From positions 1 to 42,441 of the forward strand of contig CACLLR010000005.1 of assembly GCA_902607805.1 (NCBI GenBank): 42,441 nucleotides of DNA. Reading direction: 5' to 3'. This stretch comes from an uncultured Pelagibacteraceae bacterium (GTDB lineage Bacteria > Pseudomonadota > Alphaproteobacteria > Pelagibacterales > Pelagibacteraceae). Numbering within the stretch: position 1 is the stretch's first letter; each line of letters opens with the position of its first letter. Of the stretch, positions 19,218 through 29,023 are shown piece after piece. The notes under the pieces are model-generated. The model did no database searches. It was given only the letters and a program-made list of their open reading frames with translations, and was not told the DNA's origin. A program made the position numbers and the translations under genes.

Positions 19218-20540
19218 TTAATTAAATTTTTTTTTAAATTCTTTTATTCTGAAATTTTTTTGATCTTTTATTTTCTTAGAAATATATATCGACTCATTAA
19301 ATTCATCTATAATACCTTTATAACTATAATCTCCAATTATCCTTGCATAACATATCCAATTACCAATAATTAATATGTCATTTAATGTTTGGCCATTTAA
19401 AGTTTTGGGTAAAACTTTTTCATCTGAAAAATATGTTTTGGGAAGTTTTTCATCTACCAAGTCTTCTTTTTCTTTCCATTTTACTGGATAACTCATCATC
19501 TGGTCTTTAGGTATTATTTTACCATAACTAGGATATTTATTTGAAAACTCTGAACACCCTCTTTTAATTAATATAATTGAGTTTTCATTTACATTTTTTT
19601 TTATTATTGGTTCAATTTGTTCTTTTGCTTCTTCCAAATCTTTAATATTTGAAAAATATATTAATGCTTTATATGAACCAGGAATATTAGGTCTTGTTTC
19701 AACAAAACATTTTCTTAATTTACTTTTTTTTACTTCTAAATTATCAAAAACTAAATACAATTTGATTAAGTCCAATACATTTTGAGTTTCAATTTGTATT
19801 TTATAGCAACTAAAACAATAATCTGGAATTACATTAAACTTATTAAAAATGGAAAAATGACGGCTGCAATTTAAATCTACTTGATCTCTTCTATAAATTT
19901 GTGAAAATTTATATTCCAAATGTGGAATACTTTTATTTACGATTTCCATACAATTTTCAAAATATTTTTTTATATCTTTGACATCAATATTTTTTGATTT
20001 TTCATAATTAAATTTTAGATTTTGTAAATCATTATTTATTTTTGAGTAAATAACTGAATTTAAATTTGATGAATTGTAATATGTAAGTGACTGAATAATA
20101 TTGTTTCTTGCTTCAACAAAATCTTCTTTTATTTTTAGTGTTTGATCAAAATTTAATATTGCATTTTTAAAATCTGCTTTTCCTATATATGCATTTCCTA
20201 AATTATAATATGCTAGATAATAATCATCTTTAATTTCAGCTGATTTTTTATAGAAATTTATTGCTTCATTAATTTTTCCTAAATTATAAAGAACTAACCC
20301 TTTATTATTGCAAATTTCAAAATTATTTTGATTTATTTCTAAACCTTTTGAAAATTGTTCTAAAGATTCATTAAACTTTCCAGATCTTAATTTAACCAAT
20401 CCTATTAAATTTAACAATCTTGGATTGCTAATTTTTAAACTGAGAAATTCATCTACAATTTTTTCAGCTTTGAGAATTTGATTATTTTGTAATAGAAAAA
20501 CTAATTCATTAATTTTCTTATTAAAAAGATTTTTTTCCAT
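19218..20540 (-). CDS. TPR-repeat protein with unidentified C-terminal domain
   Basis: TPRs (NNKGLVLYNLGKINEAINFYKKSAEIKDDYYLAYYNLGNAYIGKADFKNAILNFDQTLKIKEDF); C-terminal half with CSRHFSIFNKF...PDYCFSCYKIQIE...KCFVETRPNIPGSYKALIYF...IKRGCSEF; abuts 17961-19217 with no spacer. Confidence 0.8.
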   Translation of the reverse strand: MEKNLFNKKINELVFLLQNNQILKAEKIVDEFLSLKISNPRLLNLIGLVKLRSGKFNESLEQFSKGLEINQNNFEICNNKGLVLYNLGKINEAINFYKKSAEIKDDYYLAYYNLGNAYIGKADFKNAILNFDQTLKIKEDFVEARNNIIQSLTYYNSSNLNSVIYSKINNDLQNLKFNYEKSKNIDVKDIKKYFENCMEIVNKSIPHLEYKFSQIYRRDQVDLNCSRHFSIFNKFNVIPDYCFSCYKIQIETQNVLDLIKLYLVFDNLEVKKSKLRKCFVETRPNIPGSYKALIYFSNIKDLEEAKEQIEPIIKKNVNENSIILIKRGCSEFSNKYPSYGKIIPKDQMMSYPVKWKEKEDLVDEKLPKTYFSDEKVLPKTLNGQTLNDILIIGNWICYARIIGDYSYKGIIDEFNESIYISKKIKDQKNFRIKEFKKKFN

Positions 20541-20583
20541 TTAAAATAATAGAATAATATTGGTAATAAAGTAAGATATTTTA

Positions 20584-21855
20584 CTAAGAAGGTTTGTTCA
20601 TAGAGTTAAAAAATTCAGCGTTATTTTTTGTGTTTTTTAACTTAGAATTAATAAATTCAATTGCATCCATTGAACCCATTGGGGCTATAATTCTCCTTAG
20701 AACGTTCATTTTTTGTAGATCATTTTTATCAAACAGCAATTCTTCTCTTCTAGTTCCTGATTTAGTAATATCAATTGCAGGGAATATTCTTTTTTCAGAT
20801 ATCTTTCTATCAAGAATAGTTTCGCTATTACCAGTTCCCTTAAACTCTTCAAATATCACTTCGTCCATTCTACTTCCAGTATCTATAAGAGCTGTTGCTA
20901 TTATTGTTAATGAACCACCTTCTTCAATATTTCTTGCGGCACCAAAAAATCTTTTTGGTCTCTGTAAAGCATTTGCATCTACACCTCCTGTTAAAACTTT
21001 TCCAGAACTAGGAACAACTGCATTGTATGCTCTGCCTAGTCTTGTAATGGAGTCTAATAGTATTACTACATCCTTTTTGTGTTCAGTTAATCTTTTTGCT
21101 TTTTCTATAACCATTTCTGCAACAGCAACGTGTCTTTGGGCTGGCTCATCAAATGTTGAACTTATAACTTCTCCTTTTACAGTTCTCTGCATATCTGTAA
21201 CTTCTTCAGGTCGTTCATCAATCAATAGTACCATTAAATAACATTCTGGATGATTTGAAGTTATAGAATTAGCTATACTTTGAAGAATCATAGTTTTTCC
21301 AGCCTTTGGAGGAGATATAATAAGAGATCTCTGACCCTTGCCGATAGGACTGACTAGATCCATTAATCTAGGAGTTAAATCTGGTTTTTTTTCAATTTTA
21401 TTACTTTCTACTTCTAAAACATATTGTTTATTAGGATATAAAGGAGTTAAATTATCAAAAGCTATTTTGTGTCTTACTTTTTCTGGATCTTCAAAATTTA
21501 TTTTACTAACCTGCAAAAGAGCAAAATATCTTTCTCCATCTTTAGGTGCTCTTACTGGACCTTCAACTGTATCTCCCGTCCTAAGACCAAACCTTCTTAT
21601 TTGACTTGGACTTATATAAATGTCGTCAGCACCGGGTAAATAATTTGACTCCATTGCTCTTAAAAAACCAAAACCATCCTGTAACAACTGAAGAACTCCC
21701 CCGCCGGTAATTTCTTCTCCTTTTTCTGCTAGTTTTTTTAAAATGGCAAAATATATCTCTTGCCTTCTTAATGTGCTTGCGTTTTCAATTCCTAGTTTTT
21801 CTGCCTCGTTAATTAAGTTTTCTGAGCTTTTTTGTTTTAGTTCTTGTATATTCAT
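20584..21855 (-). CDS. rho: Transcription termination factor Rho
   Basis: [82 protein letters not shown]. Confidence 0.99.
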   Translation of the reverse strand: MNIQELKQKSSENLINEAEKLGIENASTLRRQEIYFAILKKLAEKGEEITGGGVLQLLQDGFGFLRAMESNYLPGADDIYISPSQIRRFGLRTGDTVEGPVRAPKDGERYFALLQVSKINFEDPEKVRHKIAFDNLTPLYPNKQYVLEVESNKIEKKPDLTPRLMDLVSPIGKGQRSLIISPPKAGKTMILQSIANSITSNHPECYLMVLLIDERPEEVTDMQRTVKGEVISSTFDEPAQRHVAVAEMVIEKAKRLTEHKKDVVILLDSITRLGRAYNAVVPSSGKVLTGGVDANALQRPKRFFGAARNIEEGGSLTIIATALIDTGSRMDEVIFEEFKGTGNSETILDRKISEKRIFPAIDITKSGTRREELLFDKNDLQKMNVLRRIIAPMGSMDAIEFINSKLKNTKNNAEFFNSMNKPS

Positions 21856-21914
21856 ATTGTGGGATTTTTTTGTTAGATAGATATAATATATATATTAAAG
21901 ATAATATTTCAACC

Positions 21915-22349
21915 CTAGATTGGCTTAAAAACCACTATAAAAATAATAAATATTAAAATTAGGGTTGGAACTTCATTAATAATTCTAAAGAATCTTGCTG
22001 ATTTTGTATTTGTTTCTAATTTAAGTGATTTTGAACATGATCCTAAATATTCATTATAAATTGTAAGAAATATCACTAAAATTAATTTTATTTGTAACCA
22101 CAAATATGTAAGTGTTTCTAAACCATTTATATAAATTAATATTATACCAAAAAGCCAGGTTATTAACATGGCTGGTCTCATTATATAAAAAAATAATCTT
22201 CTTTCCATGGTTTCAAAAATTTTTGTTGTTTCTTTTTTTTCTAAGTTTTCAACATGATAAACAAATATCCTCGGAAGATATAACAATCCAGCCATCCAAG
22301 ATATAACTGCAATTAAATGTAATGATTTAAAAAGTAAATACAGATTCAT
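21915..22349 (-). CDS. hemJ: Protoporphyrinogen oxidase HemJ
   Basis: Four-helix membrane protein: LHLIAVISWMAGLLYLPRIFVYH, WLQIKLILVI, FRIINEVPTLILIFIIFIVVFKP; adjacent to hemH/hemE. Confidence 0.92.
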   Translation of the reverse strand: MNLYLLFKSLHLIAVISWMAGLLYLPRIFVYHVENLEKKETTKIFETMERRLFFYIMRPAMLITWLFGIILIYINGLETLTYLWLQIKLILVIFLTIYNEYLGSCSKSLKLETNTKSARFFRIINEVPTLILIFIIFIVVFKPI

Positions 22350-22352
22350 AAT

Positions 22353-23381
22353 TTAATTTAAACATGGGCATTTGGTAAAATTTGATGGACATCTTTTTTT
22401 CGGAGGATAAAGACTGTCTGTAAATTTATAATCTTCTTTATTTATAATTAGATCTGATAGACCATCTATAAAATTTACATTAACTCCCAAAGCTTCAATT
22501 CTTGTATAATTTTTACATCCATTGGCTTTTGCCAATTTTTCATATTCAATATCTAATTCAACTAATGTTTCCGAATGTTCTGAAACAAATGCTATAGGAA
22601 CTATTACAAGGTGCTTATTTAATTTTGAATTTTCTACAATTACTTCTTCTGTTGAGGGTCCAATCCATTTAAGAGGGCCTACTCTGCTTTGATAACTTAA
22701 TACATAATCAATACTTTCATCATTTATTTCATCCATAACTCTTTTTACACTTTGTTCAATCTGCCACTGATATGGGTCTCCTTTCTTAATATTTTTTTCA
22801 GGCAATCCATGAGCAGAGAAAATTAATTTATAATGTCTTAGATTCACAATTTTTTCTTTGATTAATGATGAATGCGCCTTTATAAATTTTTTATCTTCAG
22901 GATAACAACAAATTGTTTTCGTATTTATATTTAAATTATTTTTATTTGCTAAAGACTCCCATTCTAATATGGAGGAGCCAGAAGTTGCCGCCGAATATTG
23001 AGGATATAATGGAAGTAAAATTATTTCATTTGGATTAAAATTTTTAACTTCTTGAATTGTATCTGATGCTCTTGGCTTCCAACACCTCATAGCTATAAAA
23101 ACTTTATATTCTGTTTTGTTTTGTTTAGAATTAAGCGAATTTTCTAAAGAATTAGCCTGATCTTTGGTTAATTTTAAAATAGGCGAAGATCCTCCAAGTT
23201 CTTTATAAATTTCTTTAGCAATTGGAGCCCTTTTTTTAGAAATTAATTTTGCCAAGGGATATCTAATTAGTTTTGGTAAATTTAGAATTGCAGGATCATT
23301 AAATAAATTAAATAAAAAAGGTTCAACGCTTTCTAAATTATCAGGACCTCCTAAATTAAATAATACTATTGCTTTTTTCAT
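22353..23381 (-). CDS. hemH: Ferrochelatase
   Basis: LFNLGGPDNLESVEPFLFNLFNDP, LIFSAHGLPEKNI, YQSRVGPLKWIGPST, VVPIAFVSEHSETLVELD; C-terminal Cys-rich tail. Confidence 0.98.
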   Translation of the reverse strand: MKKAIVLFNLGGPDNLESVEPFLFNLFNDPAILNLPKLIRYPLAKLISKKRAPIAKEIYKELGGSSPILKLTKDQANSLENSLNSKQNKTEYKVFIAMRCWKPRASDTIQEVKNFNPNEIILLPLYPQYSAATSGSSILEWESLANKNNLNINTKTICCYPEDKKFIKAHSSLIKEKIVNLRHYKLIFSAHGLPEKNIKKGDPYQWQIEQSVKRVMDEINDESIDYVLSYQSRVGPLKWIGPSTEEVIVENSKLNKHLVIVPIAFVSEHSETLVELDIEYEKLAKANGCKNYTRIEALGVNVNFIDGLSDLIINKEDYKFTDSLYPPKKRCPSNFTKCPCLN

Positions 23382-23382
23382 T

Positions 23383-24384
23383 TTAAAATTCTTTTACAGT
23401 TTTAACTAAATATTCAACATTTGTAGGGTCTGTTTCGGGCAAAACTCCATGTCCCAGATTAAATATATAGGTGTGATCTTTAAATATATTAAGATAATTT
23501 AATGCATTATTTCTAATTTTTTCTTTATCGGTAAGTAAAATTTTTGGATCTAAACCTCCTTGTATAGGAATATTTATTTCACTTGCTATTTTTCTTGGGT
23601 CAACCTCGTAATCAATATTAACCACATCTGGTTTAACATTATCTACATAATTTTTATAGTTTTTTATGTTTCTCGGAAAACATATAACCGGAACTTTTAA
23701 AGACTTAGTAAATTTAACTAAGCTTGATGTTGGATTATAAATGTATTTATTAATGTTTTTTTCATCTACTAATCCTGCCCAACTATCAAATATTTGTATT
23801 ATAGTTGCCCCATTATCAATTTGATTTTTAATATGTATTTTTAAAAATTTATCTAAAATATTAAAAATTTTATCTATTTGATTTTGATCTTCAAATATAC
23901 TTATATTAAAATCTTTCTTTGGAGACTGTTTATTAAGCATATAAACTAAAACTGTCCAAGGAGCTCCGACAAATCCTATTGTATCTTTATCTTTCAAAAG
24001 CTTGTTTTGTGATACTATTTTTATAGAATTATAAACTGCCATTAACTTATTAGTAAACTGATCTTCTTTAATAGAACTTATTTTATTTAATTCTAAATCT
24101 CCTAATAAAGGTCCAAAATTTTTTTTAAATTCTACTTTTTGACCCAAACCATATGGTGGAATTAAAATATCAGAAAAAATTATTGCAGCATCAAAATCAA
24201 ATCTTCTAATGGGTTGTAAAGTAATTTCAGATGACAATGTTTCATTTAAACATAAATCAATAAAATTTTGATTTTTCTTTCTTATATCTCTAAATTCAGG
24301 AAGATACCTTCCAGCTTGTCTCATAAGCCAAATAGGATTAGTTTTAGTATCCTTATTATTAATGCATGTAGTTAGTTTACCCAT
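23383..24384 (-). CDS. hemE: Uroporphyrinogen decarboxylase
   Basis: PIWLMRQAGRYLPEFRDIRKK, GFVGAPWTVLVYML, IQGGLDPKILL, FNLGHGVLPETDP. Confidence 0.99.
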   Translation of the reverse strand: MGKLTTCINNKDTKTNPIWLMRQAGRYLPEFRDIRKKNQNFIDLCLNETLSSEITLQPIRRFDFDAAIIFSDILIPPYGLGQKVEFKKNFGPLLGDLELNKISSIKEDQFTNKLMAVYNSIKIVSQNKLLKDKDTIGFVGAPWTVLVYMLNKQSPKKDFNISIFEDQNQIDKIFNILDKFLKIHIKNQIDNGATIIQIFDSWAGLVDEKNINKYIYNPTSSLVKFTKSLKVPVICFPRNIKNYKNYVDNVKPDVVNIDYEVDPRKIASEINIPIQGGLDPKILLTDKEKIRNNALNYLNIFKDHTYIFNLGHGVLPETDPTNVEYLVKTVKEF

Positions 24385-24666
24385 ATAAAATATATATTAA
24401 TTCTTTAGTAATAGTTTTATATCCTGTGAATTAAGTAAATTAATTTTTTGTCACAACTTATTAACTTTTTATTAACATCAAAAATAACAAATTAAACATA
24501 TAAAATAGCTATTATTCTTAATTTTTTGAATTGATCAATATTTGTGTATAAATCTTTTAACATGTTTAAATATGTTAATTATATTAGGTTTTTTCAATAA
24601 ATATTAAATAAAACAAAATTTATATGTTTTTAGTTAATTTATTAATAAGTTATAAATATTTTATAC
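24385..24666. promoter_or_regulatory. oriC: Putative chromosomal replication origin (oriC) and divergent promoter region
   Basis: Very AT-rich 282-bp spacer between divergent hemE and PPSR (known alphaproteobacterial oriC context); DnaA-box TGTGTATAA at 24543-24551 (TTATACACA on minus strand), near-boxes at 24425-24433 and 24447-24455, inverted repeat TTAACAT-N8-ATGTTAA at 24557-24578. Confidence 0.75.
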
Positions 24667-25491
24667 ATGCCTAATACATATGAAATATATTTAATTTCCG
24701 ACTCAACAGGGGAAACAATTGATAGGATTTTTCTCGCTCTAAAAGCTCAATTTAATGATTTTAAATATAATATTCAGCAATTCTCTTTTACAAGGACCGA
24801 AAATCAAATTTTAAAGATTTTGGATGATTCTCAAAATAATAAAATATCAATTATTTTATATACTATTGTAGATAAAAAATTAGCCAGTTTCTTAGTAAAA
24901 GAATCAAAAAAAAGAAAAATTCCTTGTTTTGGTGTTTTGGATGATTTGATTATTAATTTTTCAAAAATACTAAATCAAAAAGCATCAAATATCCCAAGTG
25001 GTCAACATGTATTAAATGAAGAATATTATGAAAGGGTTGAGGCAATTCAATTTACTATGAATCACGATGATGGAAACATGACAGATGATATAAAAGATTC
25101 TGATATAGTTTTGTTAGGAGTAAGCAGAACAAGCAAAACACCTACCTCTATTTATTTAGCTAACAGAGGATTTAGAACTTCAAACATACCTTTGATTGAT
25201 GAAAACTCCGTTCCTAATTATCTTATTAAAAATCCTAAATCTTTATGTGTTATTGGTTTAACCACTGAGCCAGGCAGATTATATGACTTAAGAAGAAACA
25301 GAATGACTTTAATAAAAGAAAAAGAAAATATAGAATATACTAATTTAGAAAAAATAAAAAAAGAAGTTGATAACGCAAAGAAAACTTTCCAAAAATATAA
25401 TTGGCCAGTAATTGATGTTACAAGAAAATCTGTAGAAGAAACGGCTGCATCAGTTATTAAAATTTATGAAATTACAAAAAAAAATGGTTAA
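24667..25491 (+). CDS. PPSR-type pyruvate phosphate dikinase/PEP synthase regulatory kinase-phosphorylase
   Basis: LISDSTGETIDRIFLALKAQF, VLLGVSRTSKTPTSIYLANRGFRTSNIPL, VTRKSVEETAASVIKI. Confidence 0.96.
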   Translation: MPNTYEIYLISDSTGETIDRIFLALKAQFNDFKYNIQQFSFTRTENQILKILDDSQNNKISIILYTIVDKKLASFLVKESKKRKIPCFGVLDDLIINFSKILNQKASNIPSGQHVLNEEYYERVEAIQFTMNHDDGNMTDDIKDSDIVLLGVSRTSKTPTSIYLANRGFRTSNIPLIDENSVPNYLIKNPKSLCVIGLTTEPGRLYDLRRNRMTLIKEKENIEYTNLEKIKKEVDNAKKTFQKYNWPVIDVTRKSVEETAASVIKIYEITKKNG

Positions 25492-26068
25492 TATTGTGTT
25501 GGCATCTAAAAGCAAAGTAAGAAAACAAATTTTATATAATAATGGTATAAATTGTATTGTTGAGCCAGCAAATATAGATGAAGATTCTATAACAGAAAGC
25601 TTGTTAAAAGAAGGTGCAACGCCAGAAATAGTTGCAAAAAATTTAGCTGAACTTAAAGCAAACAAGATAAGTAATAAAAAAAATGAAGAATTAATATTAG
25701 GAGCCGATAGTATTATTAATATTGATGGAAAAATTATATCTAAACCGTCAAGCAGAAAAGAGGCAATGGAAATACTTATTAAATTAAATGGAAGAAAGCA
25801 CCAACTTATTAGCTCAGTGTGTATTTCAAAAAATGGTTCTATGATATGGAACCACACAGAAAAAGCAGAGTTAACAATGAAAAAAATGGAAAAAATAGAT
25901 TTGGAAAAATATCTTTCAAAAATTTCTGATGAAAATTTATATTCTTATAATGTTTACCAAATAGAGGGAGAGGGAAGAAATTTATTTTTAAAAATAGATG
26001 GTGATGAAAATACAATAATGGGGCTTCCAATTAAAAAATTAAAAGAATATTTAAATCAATATGAATAA
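25484..26068 (+). CDS. maf: Maf-family nucleoside triphosphate pyrophosphatase
   Basis: NIVLASKSKVRKQIL, GADSIINIDGKIISKPSSRKEAMEIL, EGEGRNLFLKIDGDENTIMGLP. ATG at 25484 favoured over the track start at 25466. Confidence 0.9.
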   Translation: MVNIVLASKSKVRKQILYNNGINCIVEPANIDEDSITESLLKEGATPEIVAKNLAELKANKISNKKNEELILGADSIINIDGKIISKPSSRKEAMEILIKLNGRKHQLISSVCISKNGSMIWNHTEKAELTMKKMEKIDLEKYLSKISDENLYSYNVYQIEGEGRNLFLKIDGDENTIMGLPIKKLKEYLNQYE

Positions 26069-26107
26069 TTCAGAAATTCAAATAAATGTTGTAAAATAAG
26101 AAAAATA

Positions 26108-26899
26108 ATGAAAAATTTTTTAGTTATAGGAAATCCAATTAAACACTCTTTATCACCAAAACTTCATAATTATTGGTTAAAAAAAAACAATCTAAACGGA
26201 ATTTATAATAAAAAAATGTTAAATGCAGAGGATATACGTGAAGTCATATTAGGAGTAAAAAATGGTGAAATTCATGGGATAAATGTGACAGTTCCTTTTA
26301 AAAGAAAAGTTATACCCTTTTTAGACAAACTAAGTTTTGAAGCTGAACAATCTCAATCAGTAAATACAATTTACAAAGAAAATGATAAAATAATTGGACA
26401 CAATACTGACATTGCTGGATTTGAACTTGCTATTAGACATATTAAATATGATTTGAAAGATAAAAAAGTTTTTATTTTAGGTGCGGGAGGAGTTGTTTCA
26501 TCAATAGTTTTGGCTTTAATAAAAATGAATGTTTATAAAATTTATATAAGTAATAGGACTAAAGAAAAAGCTTTAAATCTAAAAAAATATTTTAAAAATT
26601 TAGAAATAGTCGATTGGGGCATAATACCCGATTTTGATATGATAATTAATGCAACAAGCATAGGCCTTAATAAAGAAGAAGAAATAAAAATAGATTATAA
26701 AAATATAGGATCTAATAAATTTTTTTATGATGTAATATATAATCCCAAACAAACAATTTTTTTAAAAAATGCAAAAAAATTTGGAAATAAAATAGAAAAT
26801 GGTAAAATGATGTTTATTTATCAAGCACATCAATCTTTTACTATATGGAATAAAATTATGCCAAAAATTGATAAAGAAACAATTAAATTGTTGGATTAA
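26108..26899 (+). CDS. aroE: Shikimate dehydrogenase
   Basis: VIGNPIKHSLSPKLHNYW, INVTVPFKRKVIPFLD, GHNTDIAGFELAI, FILGAGGVVSSIVLAL. Confidence 0.97.
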   Translation: MKNFLVIGNPIKHSLSPKLHNYWLKKNNLNGIYNKKMLNAEDIREVILGVKNGEIHGINVTVPFKRKVIPFLDKLSFEAEQSQSVNTIYKENDKIIGHNTDIAGFELAIRHIKYDLKDKKVFILGAGGVVSSIVLALIKMNVYKIYISNRTKEKALNLKKYFKNLEIVDWGIIPDFDMIINATSIGLNKEEEIKIDYKNIGSNKFFYDVIYNPKQTIFLKNAKKFGNKIENGKMMFIYQAHQSFTIWNKIMPKIDKETIKLLD

Positions 26900-27486
26900 T
26901 GATTAAAATAGCAATCGTTGGAGATATAGGTTCTGGAAAAAGTTTTGTTGCAAAACAATTTGGCTATCCTGTTTTTAATGCAGATAAAGAAGTCAACAAA
27001 ATATATAGATCAAATAGACAATGTTTCAAAAAATTAAAGGTAAAAATACCAAATTTTATTTACTCTTTTCCTGTTAAAAAAAATGAACTCTTAAAGGCTA
27101 TATTTGGCAATAAAAAAAATTTAAAAAAAATAGAAAAAATTGTACATCCTGAAGTTCAAAAAAATATGAGAAAATTTATAAATAAAAACAAAAAAAAAAA
27201 AGCTTTAATATTTGATATTCCATTATTACTTGAAAATAAAAATTATAAAAAATATGTAATAGTGTTTGTTAAGGCAAATAAAAAAGATATTTATAAAAAT
27301 TTAAAAAAACGACAAAATTTTAATCATAAAATAATTGCAAAGCTTAGAAAATTACAACTTCCTATAGAAATAAAGAAAAAAAAATCAAATTATATTATTA
27401 ATAATAATTTTAGAAGTTTGTCTTTAAAAAAAAGTGTAAAAATATTAAAAAAAAAAATATTAATAAATGAAAGAAGTAATACTTGA
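26899..27486 (+). CDS. coaE: Dephospho-CoA kinase
   Basis: IAIVGDIGSGKSFVAKQFGYPVFNADKEV, HPEVQKNMRKFI, FDIPLLLE. Confidence 0.94.
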   Translation: MIKIAIVGDIGSGKSFVAKQFGYPVFNADKEVNKIYRSNRQCFKKLKVKIPNFIYSFPVKKNELLKAIFGNKKNLKKIEKIVHPEVQKNMRKFINKNKKKKALIFDIPLLLENKNYKKYVIVFVKANKKDIYKNLKKRQNFNHKIIAKLRKLQLPIEIKKKKSNYIINNNFRSLSLKKSVKILKKKILINERSNT

Positions 27487-28135
27487 CACTGAAACTACAG
27501 GTCTATCAGTTAAAGATGGACATAGAGTAGTAGAAATTGGATGTATAGAACTTGAAAATCTTATACCAACAAAAAAAATTTTTCATTACTATCTTAATCC
27601 AGAAAGAAAAGTTTCAGAAAAAGCACTAAAAATTCATGGATATACCGATGAATTTCTATCAGATAAACAAAAATTTAAAGAAATAGCTGATGAATTCTTA
27701 GATTTTATAAAAGAAAAAAAAATAATTATACATAATGCCGAATTTGATTTAGCCCATTTAAATAATGAATTATCATTAATTGGTAAGAGCCAAATTGTTA
27801 AAGATAACATTGTTGATACTTTAGAAATTGCAAGAGAAAAATTTCCTGGATCAGGAGTTAGTTTAGATGCATTATGTAAAAGGTATCATATAGATAATTC
27901 TAGAAGAACGAAACATACTGCATTAATAGATTGCGAACTGTTAGCAAAAGTTTATATAAATTTATTAGACCAAAGAGAGCCTTCTCTTAATTTTACTCAA
28001 ACAGACACTGTCTTAAATAAAAAAAATATTAATGAAAAAAATATTTATGAAAAAAAAATTATTTTACCAACAAATGTAGAATTAGAGGAACATAAAAAGT
28101 TTTTGAAAAGTAATCTTAAAAAAAATTTTTTTTAA
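27467..28135 (+). CDS. dnaQ: DNA polymerase III epsilon subunit (3'-5' exonuclease)
   Basis: VILDTETTGLSVKDGHRVVEIGCIEL, HNAEFDLAHLNNEL, HTALIDCELLAKVYINLL. Confidence 0.97.
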   Translation: MKEVILDTETTGLSVKDGHRVVEIGCIELENLIPTKKIFHYYLNPERKVSEKALKIHGYTDEFLSDKQKFKEIADEFLDFIKEKKIIIHNAEFDLAHLNNELSLIGKSQIVKDNIVDTLEIAREKFPGSGVSLDALCKRYHIDNSRRTKHTALIDCELLAKVYINLLDQREPSLNFTQTDTVLNKKNINEKNIYEKKIILPTNVELEEHKKFLKSNLKKNFF

Positions 28136-28554
28136 TTTAATCTTTCGTTATAAAGTTTATCAAAATCAACTTCTTTTTCAAATTTAATTTCTGGATAACC
28201 AGAATCTTTTATCAAACTAAAAAAAATTTTTTCTATTTTTTTATAAATTTTATTTTGAACATCGCATAATATTATTTTTTCTAATTGTTTTTTATCTTTG
28301 ACATCGTCATTAATTTTTATAACAGTTGCATAAATAATTTCAAAAAAAGATTTTTTCGTATCACTTTTTTTATCTTCAAATATTAATTTAGTATAAACTT
28401 CAATCATTTTATTTTTTAGAGGCTTAGATGTAATGTCCAAGTTCATTTGGTAGCTTTTAATATTATTTCTTACATATAAAAGTGTTTCAATATTTGGAGT
28501 TTCAATGGAAAGATCTTTTATGTATTCAGCAAGAATTTCAAATTTATTAGACAT
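28132..28554 (-). CDS. secB: Protein-export chaperone SecB
   Basis: EILAEYIKDLSIETPNIETL start and SecB-like core, C-terminal SGYPEIKFEKEVDFDKLYNERL; adjacent to fxsA/Tim44/dnaQ. Confidence 0.85.
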   Translation of the reverse strand: MSNKFEILAEYIKDLSIETPNIETLLYVRNNIKSYQMNLDITSKPLKNKMIEVYTKLIFEDKKSDTKKSFFEIIYATVIKINDDVKDKKQLEKIILCDVQNKIYKKIEKIFFSLIKDSGYPEIKFEKEVDFDKLYNERLN

Positions 28555-28965
28555 TTATTTTTTTTCATCCATATCTTCATATTCTCCCTCTATGACATTT
28601 TTTTTACTTTTATTTTTTGAATATTTTTCTGATATTTTTCCAAAAAATAATTTTCTAGTTACTGGGAATATTAATAATAATCCAACAACATCAGTAGCAA
28701 ATCCAGGTAAAATTAATAAAATAGCAGCAAACGCAAGTGCAGCTCCAGATATCATCTCATAAAGAGGGAGCTCATTTTTCATTAATTGAGAAATACCTGA
28801 TTTGAGTGTATTAAATCCTTCATATCTTGCATACCAAATCCCAACTATTGCGGTAAATAAAATTAAAGAAATTGTGTTAAATGCACCAATATATGATCCA
28901 ATTTTAATAAATAGGTAAATTTCTATTAAAGGAATGGCTATAATTAAGATTAAAAGTGCGTTCAT
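28555..28965 (-). CDS. fxsA: FxsA-family membrane protein
   Basis: IPLIEIYLFIKIGSYIGAFNTISLILFTAIVGIWYARYEG, LILPGFATDVVGLLLIFPVTR. Confidence 0.92.
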   Translation of the reverse strand: MNALLILIIAIPLIEIYLFIKIGSYIGAFNTISLILFTAIVGIWYARYEGFNTLKSGISQLMKNELPLYEMISGAALAFAAILLILPGFATDVVGLLLIFPVTRKLFFGKISEKYSKNKSKKNVIEGEYEDMDEKK

Positions 28966-29023
28966 TTGTATTTAATGTAAATTGTCAGTTGAAATTATGC
29001 AACATAGTAAATATTATTAAGTA

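Noticed and set aside
20594-21241. 215-aa plus-strand ORF antisense to rho
   Set aside because: Lies fully opposite a strongly supported rho gene; low-complexity hydrophobic translation typical of antisense of a conserved AT-rich gene.
24461-24475. TTAA-N7-TTAA as a definite CtrA box
   Set aside because: The pattern is expected often by chance in such AT-rich DNA; kept only as weak support in the oriC finding.
25450-25857. 135-aa minus-strand ORF over maf
   Set aside because: Antisense to a clear Maf gene; hydrophobic noise translation.
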